64,000 nt of DNA from Rhizomicrobium electricum. Its GTDB lineage: Bacteria > Pseudomonadota > Alphaproteobacteria > Micropepsales > Micropepsaceae. The notes under the pieces are model-generated. The model saw only the letters and a list, made by a program, of their open reading frames with translations. It was not told the DNA's origin and searched no databases. Below are positions 29,608 through 38,789 of this stretch, one piece after another (the stretch's first letter is position 1; each line of letters begins with the position of its first letter). The DNA lies in assembly GCF_011762045.1 (NCBI RefSeq), contig NZ_JAASQS010000004.1:248001-312000 (forward strand), read 5' to 3'. Position numbers and translations under genes: made by a program.

Positions 29608-31932
29608 CTATCCCCTCGTCACGAACTGGTCGATCACCTTCTTCTCGCCGGCCTTGTCGAAATTCACCGTCAGCTTGTTGCCTTCGACGCCGGTGACGCG
29701 GCCGTAGCCGAATTTCTGGTGGAAGACGCGGTCGCCGCGCGCGTATTGCGAGGCGCTGGGATCGCTGGTCTGCACGCTCCAGGCTTGCGCTTCGATCAGC
29801 GGCGGGCGGGTGCGGCGGTAACCGGCATCCTTGTTGGCCTGGGCGCGCTTCCAGCCGGGGCTTTCATAAGTCGACGCGAAGCCGCTCATGTTATCGCGGA
29901 AGCCGGCGTTGCCGCCGTAGAAGCCTTCGTCGACCGTGGTCTCGACATGCTGTTCCGGCAGCTCGTTGATGAAGCGGCTGGGCAGCGCGCTTTGCCAGCT
30001 TCCGTGCACGCGCCGGTTGGCGGCGAAGAAAATCCGCGCCCGCTTCTTGGCGCGCGTCAGGCCGACATAGGCAAGGCGGCGTTCCTCTTCGAGACCGGCG
30101 AGGCCGTTCTCATCCATGGTGCGCTGGCTCGGGAACAAGCCTTCTTCCCAGCCGGGCAGGAACACGGTGTCGAATTCGAGACCCTTGGCGGCGTGCAGGG
30201 TCATCAGGTTCAGCTTGTCGTCGGTCTCGTTCTGCTCGACATCCATCACCAACTGCACATGTTCGAGGAACCCGGCGAGGGACTCGAACTGCTCCATCGA
30301 GCGCACCAGTTCCTTCAGGTTGTCGAGCCGCCCCGGCGCTTCCGCCGATTTGTCGGCCTTCAGCATGTCGGTATAGCCGCACTCGTCCAAGATCATTTCG
30401 GCGAGTTCGGTGTGCGGCAGGTGACGCGAGACATCGCTCCAACGCGCGAAACTGGCGGCGAGTTCGTTCAACGCCTTCTTCGCCTTGGGCGGCAGTTCGT
30501 CGGTCTCGACGATCTCGCGCGCGGCGGCGAGCAGCGGCAGATGGCGCCCGCGGGCGAAGGTATGCAGCGTCTGCACACTGGCATCGCCGATGCCGCGCTT
30601 GGGCTTGTTGACGATGCGCTCGAAGGCGAGATCGTCGTCGGGCTGGGCGGTGAGGCGCAAATACGCCATGGCATCGCGGATTTCGGCGCGTTCGTAGAAG
30701 CGCGGACCGCCGATGACGCGATAAGGCAGGCCGAGCGCGATGAAGCGGTCTTCGAATTCGCGCATCTGGAACGAGGCGCGCACCAGAATCGCCATGGCGG
30801 AGTAGGCATGGCCCTGGCGATGCAGATCCTCGGCGGTGGCGGAGACGTTGCGGGCCTCTTCCTCGCCGTCCCACACGCCTTGCACCTTGATCTTCTCGCC
30901 GGGATCGCCTTCGGTCCACAGCGTCTTGCCGAGGCGGCCTTTGTTGGCTTCGATCAGGCCCGAAGCGGCGCCCAGGATCGACGGCGTCGAGCGGTAATTG
31001 CGTTCGAGGCGGATCACCTTGGCGCCGGGGAAATCGCGTTCGAAGCGCAGGATGTTTTCGACTTCGGCGCCGCGCCAGGCGTAAATCGACTGATCGTCGT
31101 CGCCGACCACGCAGACGTTATGGCGTCCGCTTTCCTTGGCGCCGCCGCCCAAAAGCTTCAGCCACAGATACTGCACCACGTTGGTGTCCTGGTATTCGTC
31201 GACCAGGATGTAGCGGAAGCGGTCGCGGTAATCGGCGAGCACGTCGGGATGTTCGCGCAGGATCGACAGCGTATCGAGCAACAGATCGCCGAAATCGCAG
31301 GCGTTGAGCGATTTCAGCCGCTCCTGATACATCGCATAAAGCGTGCGGCCCTTGCCGTTGGCAAAGCCGTGCGCCTCGCCGTCGGGCACGTCGTCGGGCT
31401 TGAGGCCCTTGTTCTTCCAGCCGTCGATCATGGCGGCGAGCGTGCGGGCCGGCCAGCGCTTCTCGTCGATGTTCTCGGTTTCGAGCAACTGCTTCATCAG
31501 CCGGATCTGGTCGTCGGTGTCGATGATAGTGAAGTTCGATTTGCGGCCCGCCAGTTCGGCATGGCGGCGCAGCATGCGGGCGCCGATCGAGTGGAAGGTG
31601 CCGAGCCACTGCATGCCTTCGACCACGCCGCCGATCAGCGCGCCGATGCGCTCCTTCATCTCGCGCGCGGCCTTGTTGGTGAAGGTCACCGCCAGGATCT
31701 GCGACGGCCACGCCTTGCGCATGTAAAGAATGTGGGCGAGGCGCGTCGTCAGCACGCGCGTCTTGCCGGTGCCGGCGCCGGCCAGCACCAGAACCGGGCC
31801 ATCGGTGGTCTCGACCGCCTCGCGTTGTTCCTTGTTGAGCCCCTTGAGGTACGGGGGCTCCACTGCCGGAGCGGGCGTCACGGGTTCGTGCCCGAATGCG
31901 GAATCGAGCGGGTCTTCGTAATTGCCGATCAT
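29608..31932 (-). CDS. uvrD: UvrD/PcrA-type DNA helicase
   Basis: This 774-aa superfamily 1 helicase unwinds DNA 3' to 5' in repair and replication restart. Motifs in order: Q motif and Walker A LAGAGTGKTRVL near residue 50, Walker B DEYQDTN, motif III DDDQSIYAWRGAE, motif IV NYRS, motif V TLHAAKGLEFDTVF and motif VI YVGLTRAKKRARI. The C-terminus is a Tudor-like domain (FGYGRVTGVEGNKLTVNFD) that in PcrA binds RNA polymerase. A LexA box lies 33 bp upstream, so SOS induction is likely. The gene is single. Confidence 0.95.
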   Translation of the reverse strand: MIGNYEDPLDSAFGHEPVTPAPAVEPPYLKGLNKEQREAVETTDGPVLVLAGAGTGKTRVLTTRLAHILYMRKAWPSQILAVTFTNKAAREMKERIGALIGGVVEGMQWLGTFHSIGARMLRRHAELAGRKSNFTIIDTDDQIRLMKQLLETENIDEKRWPARTLAAMIDGWKNKGLKPDDVPDGEAHGFANGKGRTLYAMYQERLKSLNACDFGDLLLDTLSILREHPDVLADYRDRFRYILVDEYQDTNVVQYLWLKLLGGGAKESGRHNVCVVGDDDQSIYAWRGAEVENILRFERDFPGAKVIRLERNYRSTPSILGAASGLIEANKGRLGKTLWTEGDPGEKIKVQGVWDGEEEARNVSATAEDLHRQGHAYSAMAILVRASFQMREFEDRFIALGLPYRVIGGPRFYERAEIRDAMAYLRLTAQPDDDLAFERIVNKPKRGIGDASVQTLHTFARGRHLPLLAAAREIVETDELPPKAKKALNELAASFARWSDVSRHLPHTELAEMILDECGYTDMLKADKSAEAPGRLDNLKELVRSMEQFESLAGFLEHVQLVMDVEQNETDDKLNLMTLHAAKGLEFDTVFLPGWEEGLFPSQRTMDENGLAGLEEERRLAYVGLTRAKKRARIFFAANRRVHGSWQSALPSRFINELPEQHVETTVDEGFYGGNAGFRDNMSGFASTYESPGWKRAQANKDAGYRRTRPPLIEAQAWSVQTSDPSASQYARGDRVFHQKFGYGRVTGVEGNKLTVNFDKAGEKKVIDQFVTRG

Positions 31933-31964
31933 GATTCCGGTGTTCTAGCAGGGGCGGCGCGAAA

Positions 31965-31979
31965 GTTCACGCGTTGTTC
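31965..31979. promoter_or_regulatory. LexA box upstream of uvrD
   Basis: GTTC (31965-31968), seven bases, GTTC (31976-31979) is an exact alphaproteobacterial LexA box. It lies 33-47 bp before the uvrD start codon, a position compatible with repression of its promoter. The match is seen directly; LexA binding is inferred from the known consensus. Confidence 0.75.
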
Positions 31980-31999
31980 TCACCCCGCGACCCCCGGAA

Positions 32000-32176
32000 C
32001 TACTCGTCCAGCTTGTGGCCTTCCAGCCGCCGGTTCGTATGGGCGGCCATGATCTTGGCCTTGGTATGGGCGCTCTTGGCGATGCCGTGCTTGGCCCGAT
32101 TGGCTTCAGCGACGACTTCCTTCTCGTGACGCGCTTTGACTTTGCGCGCTTGGCGGAGATTGACGACGTTGCTCAT
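32000..32176 (-). CDS. DUF4169 family protein
   Basis: The 58-aa, highly basic helical protein matches DUF4169: VVNLRQARKVKARHEKE, EANRAKHG and the ending LEGHKLD. Function is unknown; the family is an alphaproteobacterial marker often near fumC, RHH and sspB genes, all of which lie within 5 kb here. ATG 32176 is preferred; GTG 32182 in frame overlaps the GST stop. Confidence 0.85.
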   Translation of the reverse strand: MSNVVNLRQARKVKARHEKEVVAEANRAKHGIAKSAHTKAKIMAAHTNRRLEGHKLDE

Positions 32177-32178
32177 GC

Positions 32179-32766
32179 TCACGATTCCATGGCCCGTTTG
32201 AACGCCGGCCGCGCGGTGATGCGGTCAGTATACGCCTTCAGGACCGGCGTTTCATGCATCACCTTGAACATCGTGAGATAGTAAATCGCCCCGCCGGTGA
32301 TGATATCCGCGGCCGAAAAGCGGTTCCCGAGAAGGTATTCGCGGGTCTCCAACGTCTGGTTGAGAAAGGCTTCGACCTCCTCGGCGGGGGCCCAGCCCAT
32401 GGCGCCGGGAACGTGGGTGACATTCAGCCGCCGCATCATCAGCGAGGGTTCGATCACGCCCGGCCGGTAGGCGAGCCAGGACAGATACTCGCCGCGGTCG
32501 GGATCGCCGACTTTGGGCGCCAGACCCTTTTCCGGGAACAGATCCGTCAGATAGAGCGCGATGGCGGCGGTCTCGAACACGTGCTGGCCGTCATGGTCGA
32601 GCGCCGGCACCTTGCCGTGCGGATGCGGATTGTGGGCATCGCGGCTGCCGCTGCCGTCGGCGCGGCGGATGTCGACCACCCGCATCTGATAGGACTGGCC
32701 CAGTTCCTCGAGCAGCCACACAATGGAACTCGAGCGCGACTTGGGCGCGTGATACAGCGTCAGCAT
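32179..32766 (-). CDS. Glutathione S-transferase family protein
   Basis: The 195-aa product has a thioredoxin-like N-domain (MLTLYHAPKSRSSSIVWLLEE, with SRSSS as the catalytic region, and HGKVPALDHDG with the cis-Pro) and the helical C-domain. The glutathione-binding ET pair is seen in VFETAAIALYL. It conjugates or reduces with glutathione in the cytoplasm; the substrate is unknown. The next gene (DUF4169) begins at its stop, suggesting one transcript with the RHH gene upstream. Confidence 0.9.
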   Translation of the reverse strand: MLTLYHAPKSRSSSIVWLLEELGQSYQMRVVDIRRADGSGSRDAHNPHPHGKVPALDHDGQHVFETAAIALYLTDLFPEKGLAPKVGDPDRGEYLSWLAYRPGVIEPSLMMRRLNVTHVPGAMGWAPAEEVEAFLNQTLETREYLLGNRFSAADIITGGAIYYLTMFKVMHETPVLKAYTDRITARPAFKRAMES

Positions 32767-32795
32767 GGCGATCTCTCCAATGGGGCGGGGAGAGG

Positions 32796-33005
32796 CTAGG
32801 GCGCCCGTTTTGCCGCAGCAAGCGCATGAATGCGCAGGGCGCTCGCCAGTGGGCGCATACCTCGCGCAGCGTCAATCTCCCCCACCAGGGCGGCAAGGCT
32901 CTTTCCGGCGGCGCGCGCGTCGGCTTCCAGCACCGCCCAGAACTCGTTTTCCAGGGCGACGGAGGTGCGATGGCGCGAGAGCGAGAAGGATCGTTTTTTC
33001 AGCAT
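32796..33005 (-). CDS. Ribbon-helix-helix domain protein
   Basis: The 69-aa product matches the RHH_4-type DNA-binding domain: KKRSFSLSRHRTSVALENEFW forms the beta strand and first helix, followed by GKSLAALVGEID. Such proteins occur near fumC/sspB in alphaproteobacteria and may act as dimeric repressors. The target is unknown. It is 29 nt upstream of the GST gene. Confidence 0.8.
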   Translation of the reverse strand: MLKKRSFSLSRHRTSVALENEFWAVLEADARAAGKSLAALVGEIDAARGMRPLASALRIHALAAAKRAP

Positions 33006-33110
33006 GGCGATTCCCCGGAAGCGGACCCTAGCACGCCGGCCGCGATTTCCCGCTTCCCTTCCGCAACGGTGCCCCGGTTAGGTTCCGCCCGCGTCTTCGG
33101 TTGCAGGATC

Positions 33111-33488
33111 ATGCGAAAACTGTTGTGGGGAGCGATGCTGGCTGTCTTGGCGGTGCCCGCGCACGCGGCGGACGCCGATACGGTCTGCGCCACGCTCTAC
33201 ACTTATCTGGCGGAAGGGGCCCGGCTCAACGGCGCCTCCGGCGCGGCGTTCGAAATGGGCGCGATCAAGGCGCAGCAGGCCCATCTCAATCGCAATCCGA
33301 CCGAAGACCCGGAGCGCTACACGCTGACGGTGATTGACGGCGCGGCCATCATTCGCGAAGGCATGGCGCAAGGCACCATCACCGACGGCACGGTGCAGCT
33401 CACCGCGACACGCTGCAACAACCACTATTTCCCCGGCGTGGGACAGCAGTTGGCGTTCCCCGACGATTGGTGGGCCGACCAGCGTTGA
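33111..33488 (+). CDS. Small exported protein of unknown function
   Basis: The 125-aa product has a signal peptide (MRKLLWGAMLAVLAVPAHA) and a mature domain of about 105 residues with two Cys (VCATLY and RCNNHY) that could form one disulfide. No family is recognised. AGGATC just before the ATG at 33111 supports the start. Its stop is directly adjacent to that of the convergent transporter gene. Confidence 0.65.
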   Translation: MRKLLWGAMLAVLAVPAHAADADTVCATLYTYLAEGARLNGASGAAFEMGAIKAQQAHLNRNPTEDPERYTLTVIDGAAIIREGMAQGTITDGTVQLTATRCNNHYFPGVGQQLAFPDDWWADQR

Positions 33489-34424
33489 TCAAGCTGCCAT
33501 CCTTCTGAGCCACAGGAACGGGCGACCGTCGATGGCGGCAAGCCCCAGCGCGATCACCGCCATGCCGGCCAGATCGGTCGGCGCCACGGTTTCGCCGAGA
33601 AACACCGTGCCGAGGAACAAGCCGCTCACCGGAATGAGGAAGGTGACGAGCGAAATATTGGTCGCGCCGGCCTTGTTCAGGATGTGGAAGAAAATGAGAT
33701 AGGCGAGCACGGTCGAGACCACAGCGATACCGATAAGAGCGCTCCACACATGCCAATCCGGCATCGGCAGCGTCCAGGGATGCTCGAACAGGAAGGCCAA
33801 CGGCGCCACCAGAATGGTCGCGGCCGTCAACTGCGCCGTCACCACCACGAACAGCGAGCGGTGGGAAAAGCGTTTGCCGTAAACGCCGCCGAAACCGTAG
33901 GACACCGTCGAGCCGAGGCAGGCAAGCTCGCCGACGATGCTGTTGCCGCCGAGCGCGCTCGGTCCCATCAGGATGGTGACGCCGGCAAGTCCGCACGCCA
34001 CCCCGGCCGCCTTGTTCCAGGAGAACTTCTCGTTATAGGTCCAGAAATGGGCGACGATGACGGTGAAGATCGGCGTCATGGCGTTGATGATCGACGCCAG
34101 TCCCGACGAGATGGTCTGCTCGCCGTAGGCGAACAGGCTGAACGGGATCACGTTCGACAGCAGCGCCAGGAGGAAATAGGGGCCCCATTCGCGCAACGCC
34201 GGGAGCTTCTCGCCGCGCACGGCGAGGAACAAGTTCATGATGACGGCGGCGATGCCCATGCGGCCGAGCACGATGGTGAACGGGCCCAGCGCCGTCACCA
34301 GCACTTTGTAGAAGAAGAACGAGGCGCCCCAGAAGAAACTGAGCACCAGGAACAGCGCCCATTCGCGGCGTCCCATCGTAGCGGCCGTCATTCGCGTATC
34401 CGTTTTCTGCTGCGTCCGAGACAT
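33489..34424 (-). CDS. DMT superfamily (EamA) transporter
   Basis: The product, 311 aa from ATG 34424, has ten predicted transmembrane helices in two EamA repeats, starting with LFLVLSFFWGASFFFYK and ending with GLAAIDGRPFLWL. EamA proteins export amino acids, nucleosides or other small metabolites across the inner membrane; the cargo here is unknown. A start at ATG 34391 would shorten the tail before helix 1 by 11 residues and is equally possible. It is a single gene, convergent with the small exported protein. Confidence 0.85.
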   Translation of the reverse strand: MSRTQQKTDTRMTAATMGRREWALFLVLSFFWGASFFFYKVLVTALGPFTIVLGRMGIAAVIMNLFLAVRGEKLPALREWGPYFLLALLSNVIPFSLFAYGEQTISSGLASIINAMTPIFTVIVAHFWTYNEKFSWNKAAGVACGLAGVTILMGPSALGGNSIVGELACLGSTVSYGFGGVYGKRFSHRSLFVVVTAQLTAATILVAPLAFLFEHPWTLPMPDWHVWSALIGIAVVSTVLAYLIFFHILNKAGATNISLVTFLIPVSGLFLGTVFLGETVAPTDLAGMAVIALGLAAIDGRPFLWLRRMAA

Positions 34425-34513
34425 ACCCGCAGGGCGCTGTCTCGTGCAGCCCGATCCTTGCGGCGGACGGCGGCGGGCGCCAGCGATCCCGGCGCATAGC
34501 ACCTATGCCGCGC

Positions 34514-35242
34514 TCAAGCGCGTACGGGACGGAAATCCAGGGTGCGAAGGTCGCGCGCCAGCGATTTGGCGCAGCATTTCGGCCGCATCAAAAGCCGCGG
34601 CCGCTTGAGGTTTTTCACCGCGCCCGCGACGGCAACGGCGTTGCGGCCTTCGTGGCCGACGGCATCGAGCAGGCGAACCTGACGCCAGGTGCGCTGCATC
34701 ATCCGCGCGATGCGGTCGGGCGTGCCGTCGTCGTCGTCGCGGACGATCAGGTTGAGAAGCACAACGCCGCGCAGCTTGAGCCGCGACTTGACGAGATTGA
34801 AGAAACGGCGGCTGCGCATGTGACGCGGGATCTCGTTGTCGCAATAGGCGTCGAGCACGACGGCGTCATACTTGTCGCCGGTCTTTTTCAGGAACGCTTC
34901 GCCGTCGGCGATATGGCATTCGACGTCGGCAGGCAGATGGAAATAGGTGCTGGCGATCTCGAAGCTGCGTCCGTCGATGTCGACCATCGTCACGCGAACC
35001 CCGACGCGCCGGAGCATGGTCGCGAGCGTGCCGCCGCCGCAGCCGATCATCAGGACGTGACGGCTTCCCGCTTGCCGCAGGAAGCCGTACATGGCGTGGA
35101 TGTAGTCCGCCGTCGAGATGCCGCGGCTGTCGGCGAGGCTGTGATTGTCGTCTTTCTGCCAGAAGGAGACTTTGCCCGAGGCATTGTTGTATTCGACGAC
35201 GAGCCCGTGGTCCGCCGTCGCGGACGTCTTCTTGCGTGGCAT
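34514..35242 (-). CDS. Spermidine synthase-like methyltransferase-fold protein
   Basis: The 242-aa product has the Rossmann fold of the spermine/spermidine synthase family: motif I VLMIGCGGGTLATMLRR, the acidic residue in VTMVDIDG, and YDAVVLDAYCD. The N-terminal beta domain of true SpeE is shortened, and the length is below the usual 280-300. It may be an aminopropyltransferase or another SAM-binding enzyme. The C-terminus carries a basic, Cys-containing tail (LLMRPKCCAKSLARD). It lies just downstream of the fumC tail fragment on the same strand. Confidence 0.75.
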   Translation of the reverse strand: MPRKKTSATADHGLVVEYNNASGKVSFWQKDDNHSLADSRGISTADYIHAMYGFLRQAGSRHVLMIGCGGGTLATMLRRVGVRVTMVDIDGRSFEIASTYFHLPADVECHIADGEAFLKKTGDKYDAVVLDAYCDNEIPRHMRSRRFFNLVKSRLKLRGVVLLNLIVRDDDDGTPDRIARMMQRTWRQVRLLDAVGHEGRNAVAVAGAVKNLKRPRLLMRPKCCAKSLARDLRTLDFRPVRA

Positions 35243-35249
35243 GGCGGAA

Positions 35250-35321
35250 CTATTTCGGCGCGATCCTGTTTTCCGGGTTCACGATACACTCGAATTCTTC
35301 CGCTGTGACAAGTACCCTCTT
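35250..35321 (-). pseudogene. Displaced second copy of the fumC 3' end
   Basis: Downstream of fumC, 72 nt encode [20 protein letters not shown] plus stop, nearly the same as the intact fumC ending [20 protein letters not shown] plus stop. The fragment is not in frame with fumC (stop codons are 104 nt apart) and has no start of its own. Thirty-two nt with a CGCGCC-TTT-GGCGCG hairpin lie between the two ends. It is either the remnant of a second fumarase gene or the scar left by a recombination event at the fumC 3' end. Confidence 0.75.
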
Positions 35322-35353
35322 CCGCGCGCCTTTGGCGCGGCGAAAGACGTCTG

Positions 35354-36745
35354 CTACTTCGGCGCGATCATATCCTCCGGGCGCACGATCGCCTCGAACT
35401 CCTCCGCCGTGACGAGCCCCGTCCTGAGGGCTTCCTCTTTCAGCGTGGTGCCGTTCTTGTGGGCGGTCTTGGCGATCTTGGCGGCGGCGTCGTAGCCGAT
35501 CTTGGGCGCCAGCGCCGTCACCAGCATCAGCGAGCGTTCGAGGCCCGCCTTGATGTTGTCCCGCCTCGGTTCGATGCCCGCCACGCAGTTGTCGGTGAAG
35601 CTCACCGCCGCATCGGCCATCAGCCGCACGCTTTGCAGGAAATTGTAGGCCATCACCGGATTGAACACGTTGAGCTCGAAATGGCCCTGGCTGCCCGCGA
35701 AGGTAAGCGCAGCGTTGTTGCCGAAGATCTGGATTGAGACCTGGGTCATCGCCTCGCACTGGGTGGGATTGACCTTGCCCGGCATGATCGAGGAGCCCGG
35801 CTCGTTCTCCGGCAGCGCCAGTTCGCCGAGGCCCGCGCGCGGTCCCGAACCGAGGAAGCGGATGTCGTTGGCGATCTTGAAGAGGGACGCGGCGACCGTG
35901 TTGATGGCGCCGTGGCTCATCACCATGGCGTCGTGGGCTGCGAGCGCCTCGAACTTGTTGGGTGCCGAGGTGAAGGCGAGGCCGGTGATGGCGGCGATCT
36001 TTCCGGCCACCAGTTCGGCGAAGCCGACCGGCGCATTGAGGCCGGTGCCGACCGCGGTCCCGCCTTGGGCGAGTTGCATCAGCATCGGCAGGGTCTGTTC
36101 GATGCGGGCGATGCCGTTCGTCACCTGCTGGGCGTAGCCGGAAAATTCCTGCCCCAGCGTCAACGGCGTGGCGTCCTGGGTGTGGGTGCGGCCGATCTTG
36201 ACGATGTCGTGCCAGGCCGCCGCCTTTGCGGCCAGCGCATCGCGCAGCTTGGTGAGGGCGGGCAGCAGCCGGTGGACGATCTCCTCCGCCGCCGCGACAT
36301 GCATGGCAGTGGGATAGGTGTCGTTCGACGACTGGCTCATATTGACGTGATCGTTGGGATGGACCGGCTTTTTCGAGCCCATCTCGCCGCCCAGCATCTC
36401 GATGGCGCGGTTCGAAATCACCTCATTGGCATTCATGTTCGACTGTGTGCCCGAACCGGTCTGCCACACCACCAGCGGAAAATGCGCGTCGAGCTTGCCG
36501 TCGATGACCTCTTGCGCGGCCGCGATGATCGCCTTGCCGAGCGCCGGATCGAGACGTCCGAGTTCCATGTTGGTCTCGGCGGCGGCGCGTTTGACGATGC
36601 CGAGCGCGCGGATCACCGGCGCCGGCTGTTTCTCCCAGCCGATCTTGAAATTGTTGCGCGAGCGTTCCGCCTGGGCGCCCCAATAGCGGGACGCATCCAC
36701 GTCGATGGGACCGAAGGTGTCGGTCTCGGTGCGAGTCTTGGTCAT
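35354..36745 (-). CDS. fumC: Class II fumarate hydratase
   Basis: FumC converts fumarate to malate in the TCA cycle without an iron-sulfur cluster. The 463-aa product has the normal length and the superfamily signature [15 protein letters not shown], with the catalytic Ser in the GSSIMPGK loop, and [11 protein letters not shown] for substrate binding. The start [14 protein letters not shown] is typical. It lies 55 nt downstream of sspB on the same strand, part of the conserved fumC/sspB neighbourhood of alphaproteobacteria. A decayed copy of its 3' end follows. Confidence 0.97.
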   Translation of the reverse strand: MTKTRTETDTFGPIDVDASRYWGAQAERSRNNFKIGWEKQPAPVIRALGIVKRAAAETNMELGRLDPALGKAIIAAAQEVIDGKLDAHFPLVVWQTGSGTQSNMNANEVISNRAIEMLGGEMGSKKPVHPNDHVNMSQSSNDTYPTAMHVAAAEEIVHRLLPALTKLRDALAAKAAAWHDIVKIGRTHTQDATPLTLGQEFSGYAQQVTNGIARIEQTLPMLMQLAQGGTAVGTGLNAPVGFAELVAGKIAAITGLAFTSAPNKFEALAAHDAMVMSHGAINTVAASLFKIANDIRFLGSGPRAGLGELALPENEPGSSIMPGKVNPTQCEAMTQVSIQIFGNNAALTFAGSQGHFELNVFNPVMAYNFLQSVRLMADAAVSFTDNCVAGIEPRRDNIKAGLERSLMLVTALAPKIGYDAAAKIAKTAHKNGTTLKEEALRTGLVTAEEFEAIVRPEDMIAPK

Positions 36746-36800
36746 GGAACTATTCTAATCGGTGACGAGGCGTTGCCAACACCGATTCATCGGTCCCGGC

Positions 36801-37334
36801 CTACTTCTTGCGGAACTGATCGAGACTGACGACTTCGCCCGCGCCGGCCGGTTTTTCCGCGGCGGGTTCGCCGGACTCTTCGCCCTCGGACTTCGGCTTG
36901 GGCGCCAGAGGCGTCGCTTCGGTCGCGGTATGGGAACCCGCGTCCGCCGGCTTGGCGGGGGCGGATTTGACCTCGGCTTCGGTGGTCTTGAATTCGAGGC
37001 CGAACGGCACGCCGGGATCGAAGAATTTGGTCAAGGCCTGGAACGGAATGGACAGGGTCGCCGGCACCTTCTTGAAGGTGAGCGCTACCTCGAACGAATC
37101 ATCGCCGATCTTCAAACCCCAGAACTGGTGCTGCAGGATGATGGTCATCTCGTCGGGATACTGCTCGGCGAGAAAGCTGGGGATATCGACGCCCGGAAAG
37201 CCGGTCTTGAAGGTGAGATAGAAATGGTGCGAGCCGATCAGGCCCTGTTTTTCGATCCGGCGCAGAGCATCGCGCACGACGCCGCGCAGCGCCGCGTCCA
37301 GCAAAGCCTGATAGCCGATGTAATCCTTGGTCAT
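36801..37334 (-). CDS. sspB: SspB-type adaptor of ClpXP
   Basis: SspB brings ssrA-tagged proteins to the ClpXP protease. The 177-aa product has the substrate-binding domain (residues 1-115; HHFYLTFKTGFPGV, EQYPDEMTIILQHQFWGL), an Ala/Pro/Glu-rich flexible linker, and the C-terminal ClpX-binding peptide VVSLDQFRKK. ATG 37334 (MTKDYIGYQ) is the family start; the frame runs further upstream without homology. The ssrA gene itself lies 1.5 kb away, beyond the MFS gene. Confidence 0.93.
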   Translation of the reverse strand: MTKDYIGYQALLDAALRGVVRDALRRIEKQGLIGSHHFYLTFKTGFPGVDIPSFLAEQYPDEMTIILQHQFWGLKIGDDSFEVALTFKKVPATLSIPFQALTKFFDPGVPFGLEFKTTEAEVKSAPAKPADAGSHTATEATPLAPKPKSEGEESGEPAAEKPAGAGEVVSLDQFRKK

Positions 37335-37438
37335 TACGCCCTGTCCGGGAAAGAGGGCAGAGACTAGCCGCCGGGCGTGACGAGTCAATGCGGGAGGTTG
37401 GTCGGGGGCGCTGGAATCGCCTGTCGATTTGGCGCCTT

Positions 37439-38716
37439 ATGCCGGGCATGCGTCCTGAGACCTCCTTGCGAGACGAGGAGCCGGTCCGTCCGGCCCTGGC
37501 CGTGCTCGGCGTTTTCCGTCATCGCAATTTCCGGCTGTTTTTCGCCGGACAGCTTGTCTCGCTGATGGGAACGTGGATGCAGACGGTGGCGCAGGCCTGG
37601 CTGGTCTACGCCTTGACGCATTCGCCGCTCCTGCTCGGCCTGACGACGTTCTGTTCCCAGGTGACGGTGTTTTTTCTGGCGCCTTTCGGCGGGCTGGTGG
37701 CCGACCGCGTCGACCGGCGCCGTCTGCTGCTCGTCACCCAGTCTGCGGCGATGTTGCAGGCGGCGGTGCTGGCCGGATTGACGCTGGCGGGCGTCGTCCG
37801 GGTGTGGGAGATCGTGGCGCTGGCGTTCGGGCTCGGCCTCATCAACGCCTTCGACATGCCGACGCGCCAGGCGATGCTGCTCGACATGGTTGGGACGTCG
37901 GATCTGCGCCATGCCATCGCCGTCAACTCGATGATGTTCAATCTCGCCAGAGTGATCGGGCCGTCACTGGCGGGCGCCGTGATCGCCCTGACCGGCGAAG
38001 GCTGGTGCTTCGCGCTCAATGCCGTCTCGTTTTCCGCGGTGCTGGCGAGCCTGTGGTTGATGCGGCTCACGCCGCGCCTGCCGCGCCGCCACGACCGCCC
38101 GCTCGACGAAATCGCCGAAGGCTACCGCTATTCCTTCCATCACCGGCTGATCCGGGTGTCGCTGTTCCTGATCGCCGCCTCGTCGTGTTTCGGCGCCGCC
38201 TATCTGACGCTGATGCCGGCCTTCGCCCGCGACATGCTGCACGGGTCCGCGGCCCATTACGGCGTCCTGATGGCCGCGGTGGGGGCGGGTGCGTTCGTCG
38301 GCGCCTACGGGCTGTCGCTGATCAAGGAGCGCTGGCTGGTCGCGGCGCCGGTGATCGCGGGCGCGGTGTTCGGCATCGGGCTGATGGCGTTTTCGCAAAG
38401 CCAGGGGCTGTGGCAGGCGGTCGTCGTGCTGGTGCCGACCGCGATGTGCCTGATGATCCAAGGCGGCACCACCAACACCATCATCCAGCTCGCAGCCGGC
38501 GAGCGTTTCCGCGGCCGGGTGATCTCGCATTACAGCCAGGCCTTCATCGGCATGATGCCGTGGGGCGCCTTGATCCTCGGTGCGCTCGCCGACCGCTTCG
38601 GCGTACGCGAGGCGATCCTGTGGGGCGGCTCGGTGGTGCTGGCCAGTTCCACCCTCGGCTGGCTGATGCGCCGCGGGCAGGTGTGGAAGTTAGAGAATCT
38701 GAGGACAAAGGAATGA
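37439..38716 (+). CDS. MFS exporter of the MFS_3 type
   Basis: The 425-aa product (from ATG 37439) has about eleven to twelve transmembrane helices and resembles the enterobactin-exporter-like MFS_3 branch: FRHRNFRLFFAGQLVSLMGTWMQ, LVADRVDRRRLL in loop 2-3, and NAFDMPTRQAML are signatures. It is a proton-driven exporter of the inner membrane with unknown cargo. ATG 37448 is another possible start. It is divergent from sspB with about 100 nt between starts. The ssrA gene follows on the other strand. Confidence 0.88.
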   Translation: MPGMRPETSLRDEEPVRPALAVLGVFRHRNFRLFFAGQLVSLMGTWMQTVAQAWLVYALTHSPLLLGLTTFCSQVTVFFLAPFGGLVADRVDRRRLLLVTQSAAMLQAAVLAGLTLAGVVRVWEIVALAFGLGLINAFDMPTRQAMLLDMVGTSDLRHAIAVNSMMFNLARVIGPSLAGAVIALTGEGWCFALNAVSFSAVLASLWLMRLTPRLPRRHDRPLDEIAEGYRYSFHHRLIRVSLFLIAASSCFGAAYLTLMPAFARDMLHGSAAHYGVLMAAVGAGAFVGAYGLSLIKERWLVAAPVIAGAVFGIGLMAFSQSQGLWQAVVVLVPTAMCLMIQGGTTNTIIQLAAGERFRGRVISHYSQAFIGMMPWGALILGALADRFGVREAILWGGSVVLASSTLGWLMRRGQVWKLENLRTKE

Positions 38717-38789
38717 CCGTTCCTCCCTCGCGGAGCACTGTTGGTGGCTTCGCATGTTGGGCGAGCAGCGGCGAGATGGAGGGAGAAGC

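Noticed and set aside
29719-32052. A 777-codon open frame on the plus strand
   Set aside because: It is exactly antisense to the UvrD gene, which has all helicase motifs. Long open antisense frames are common at this GC content; there is no recognisable domain.
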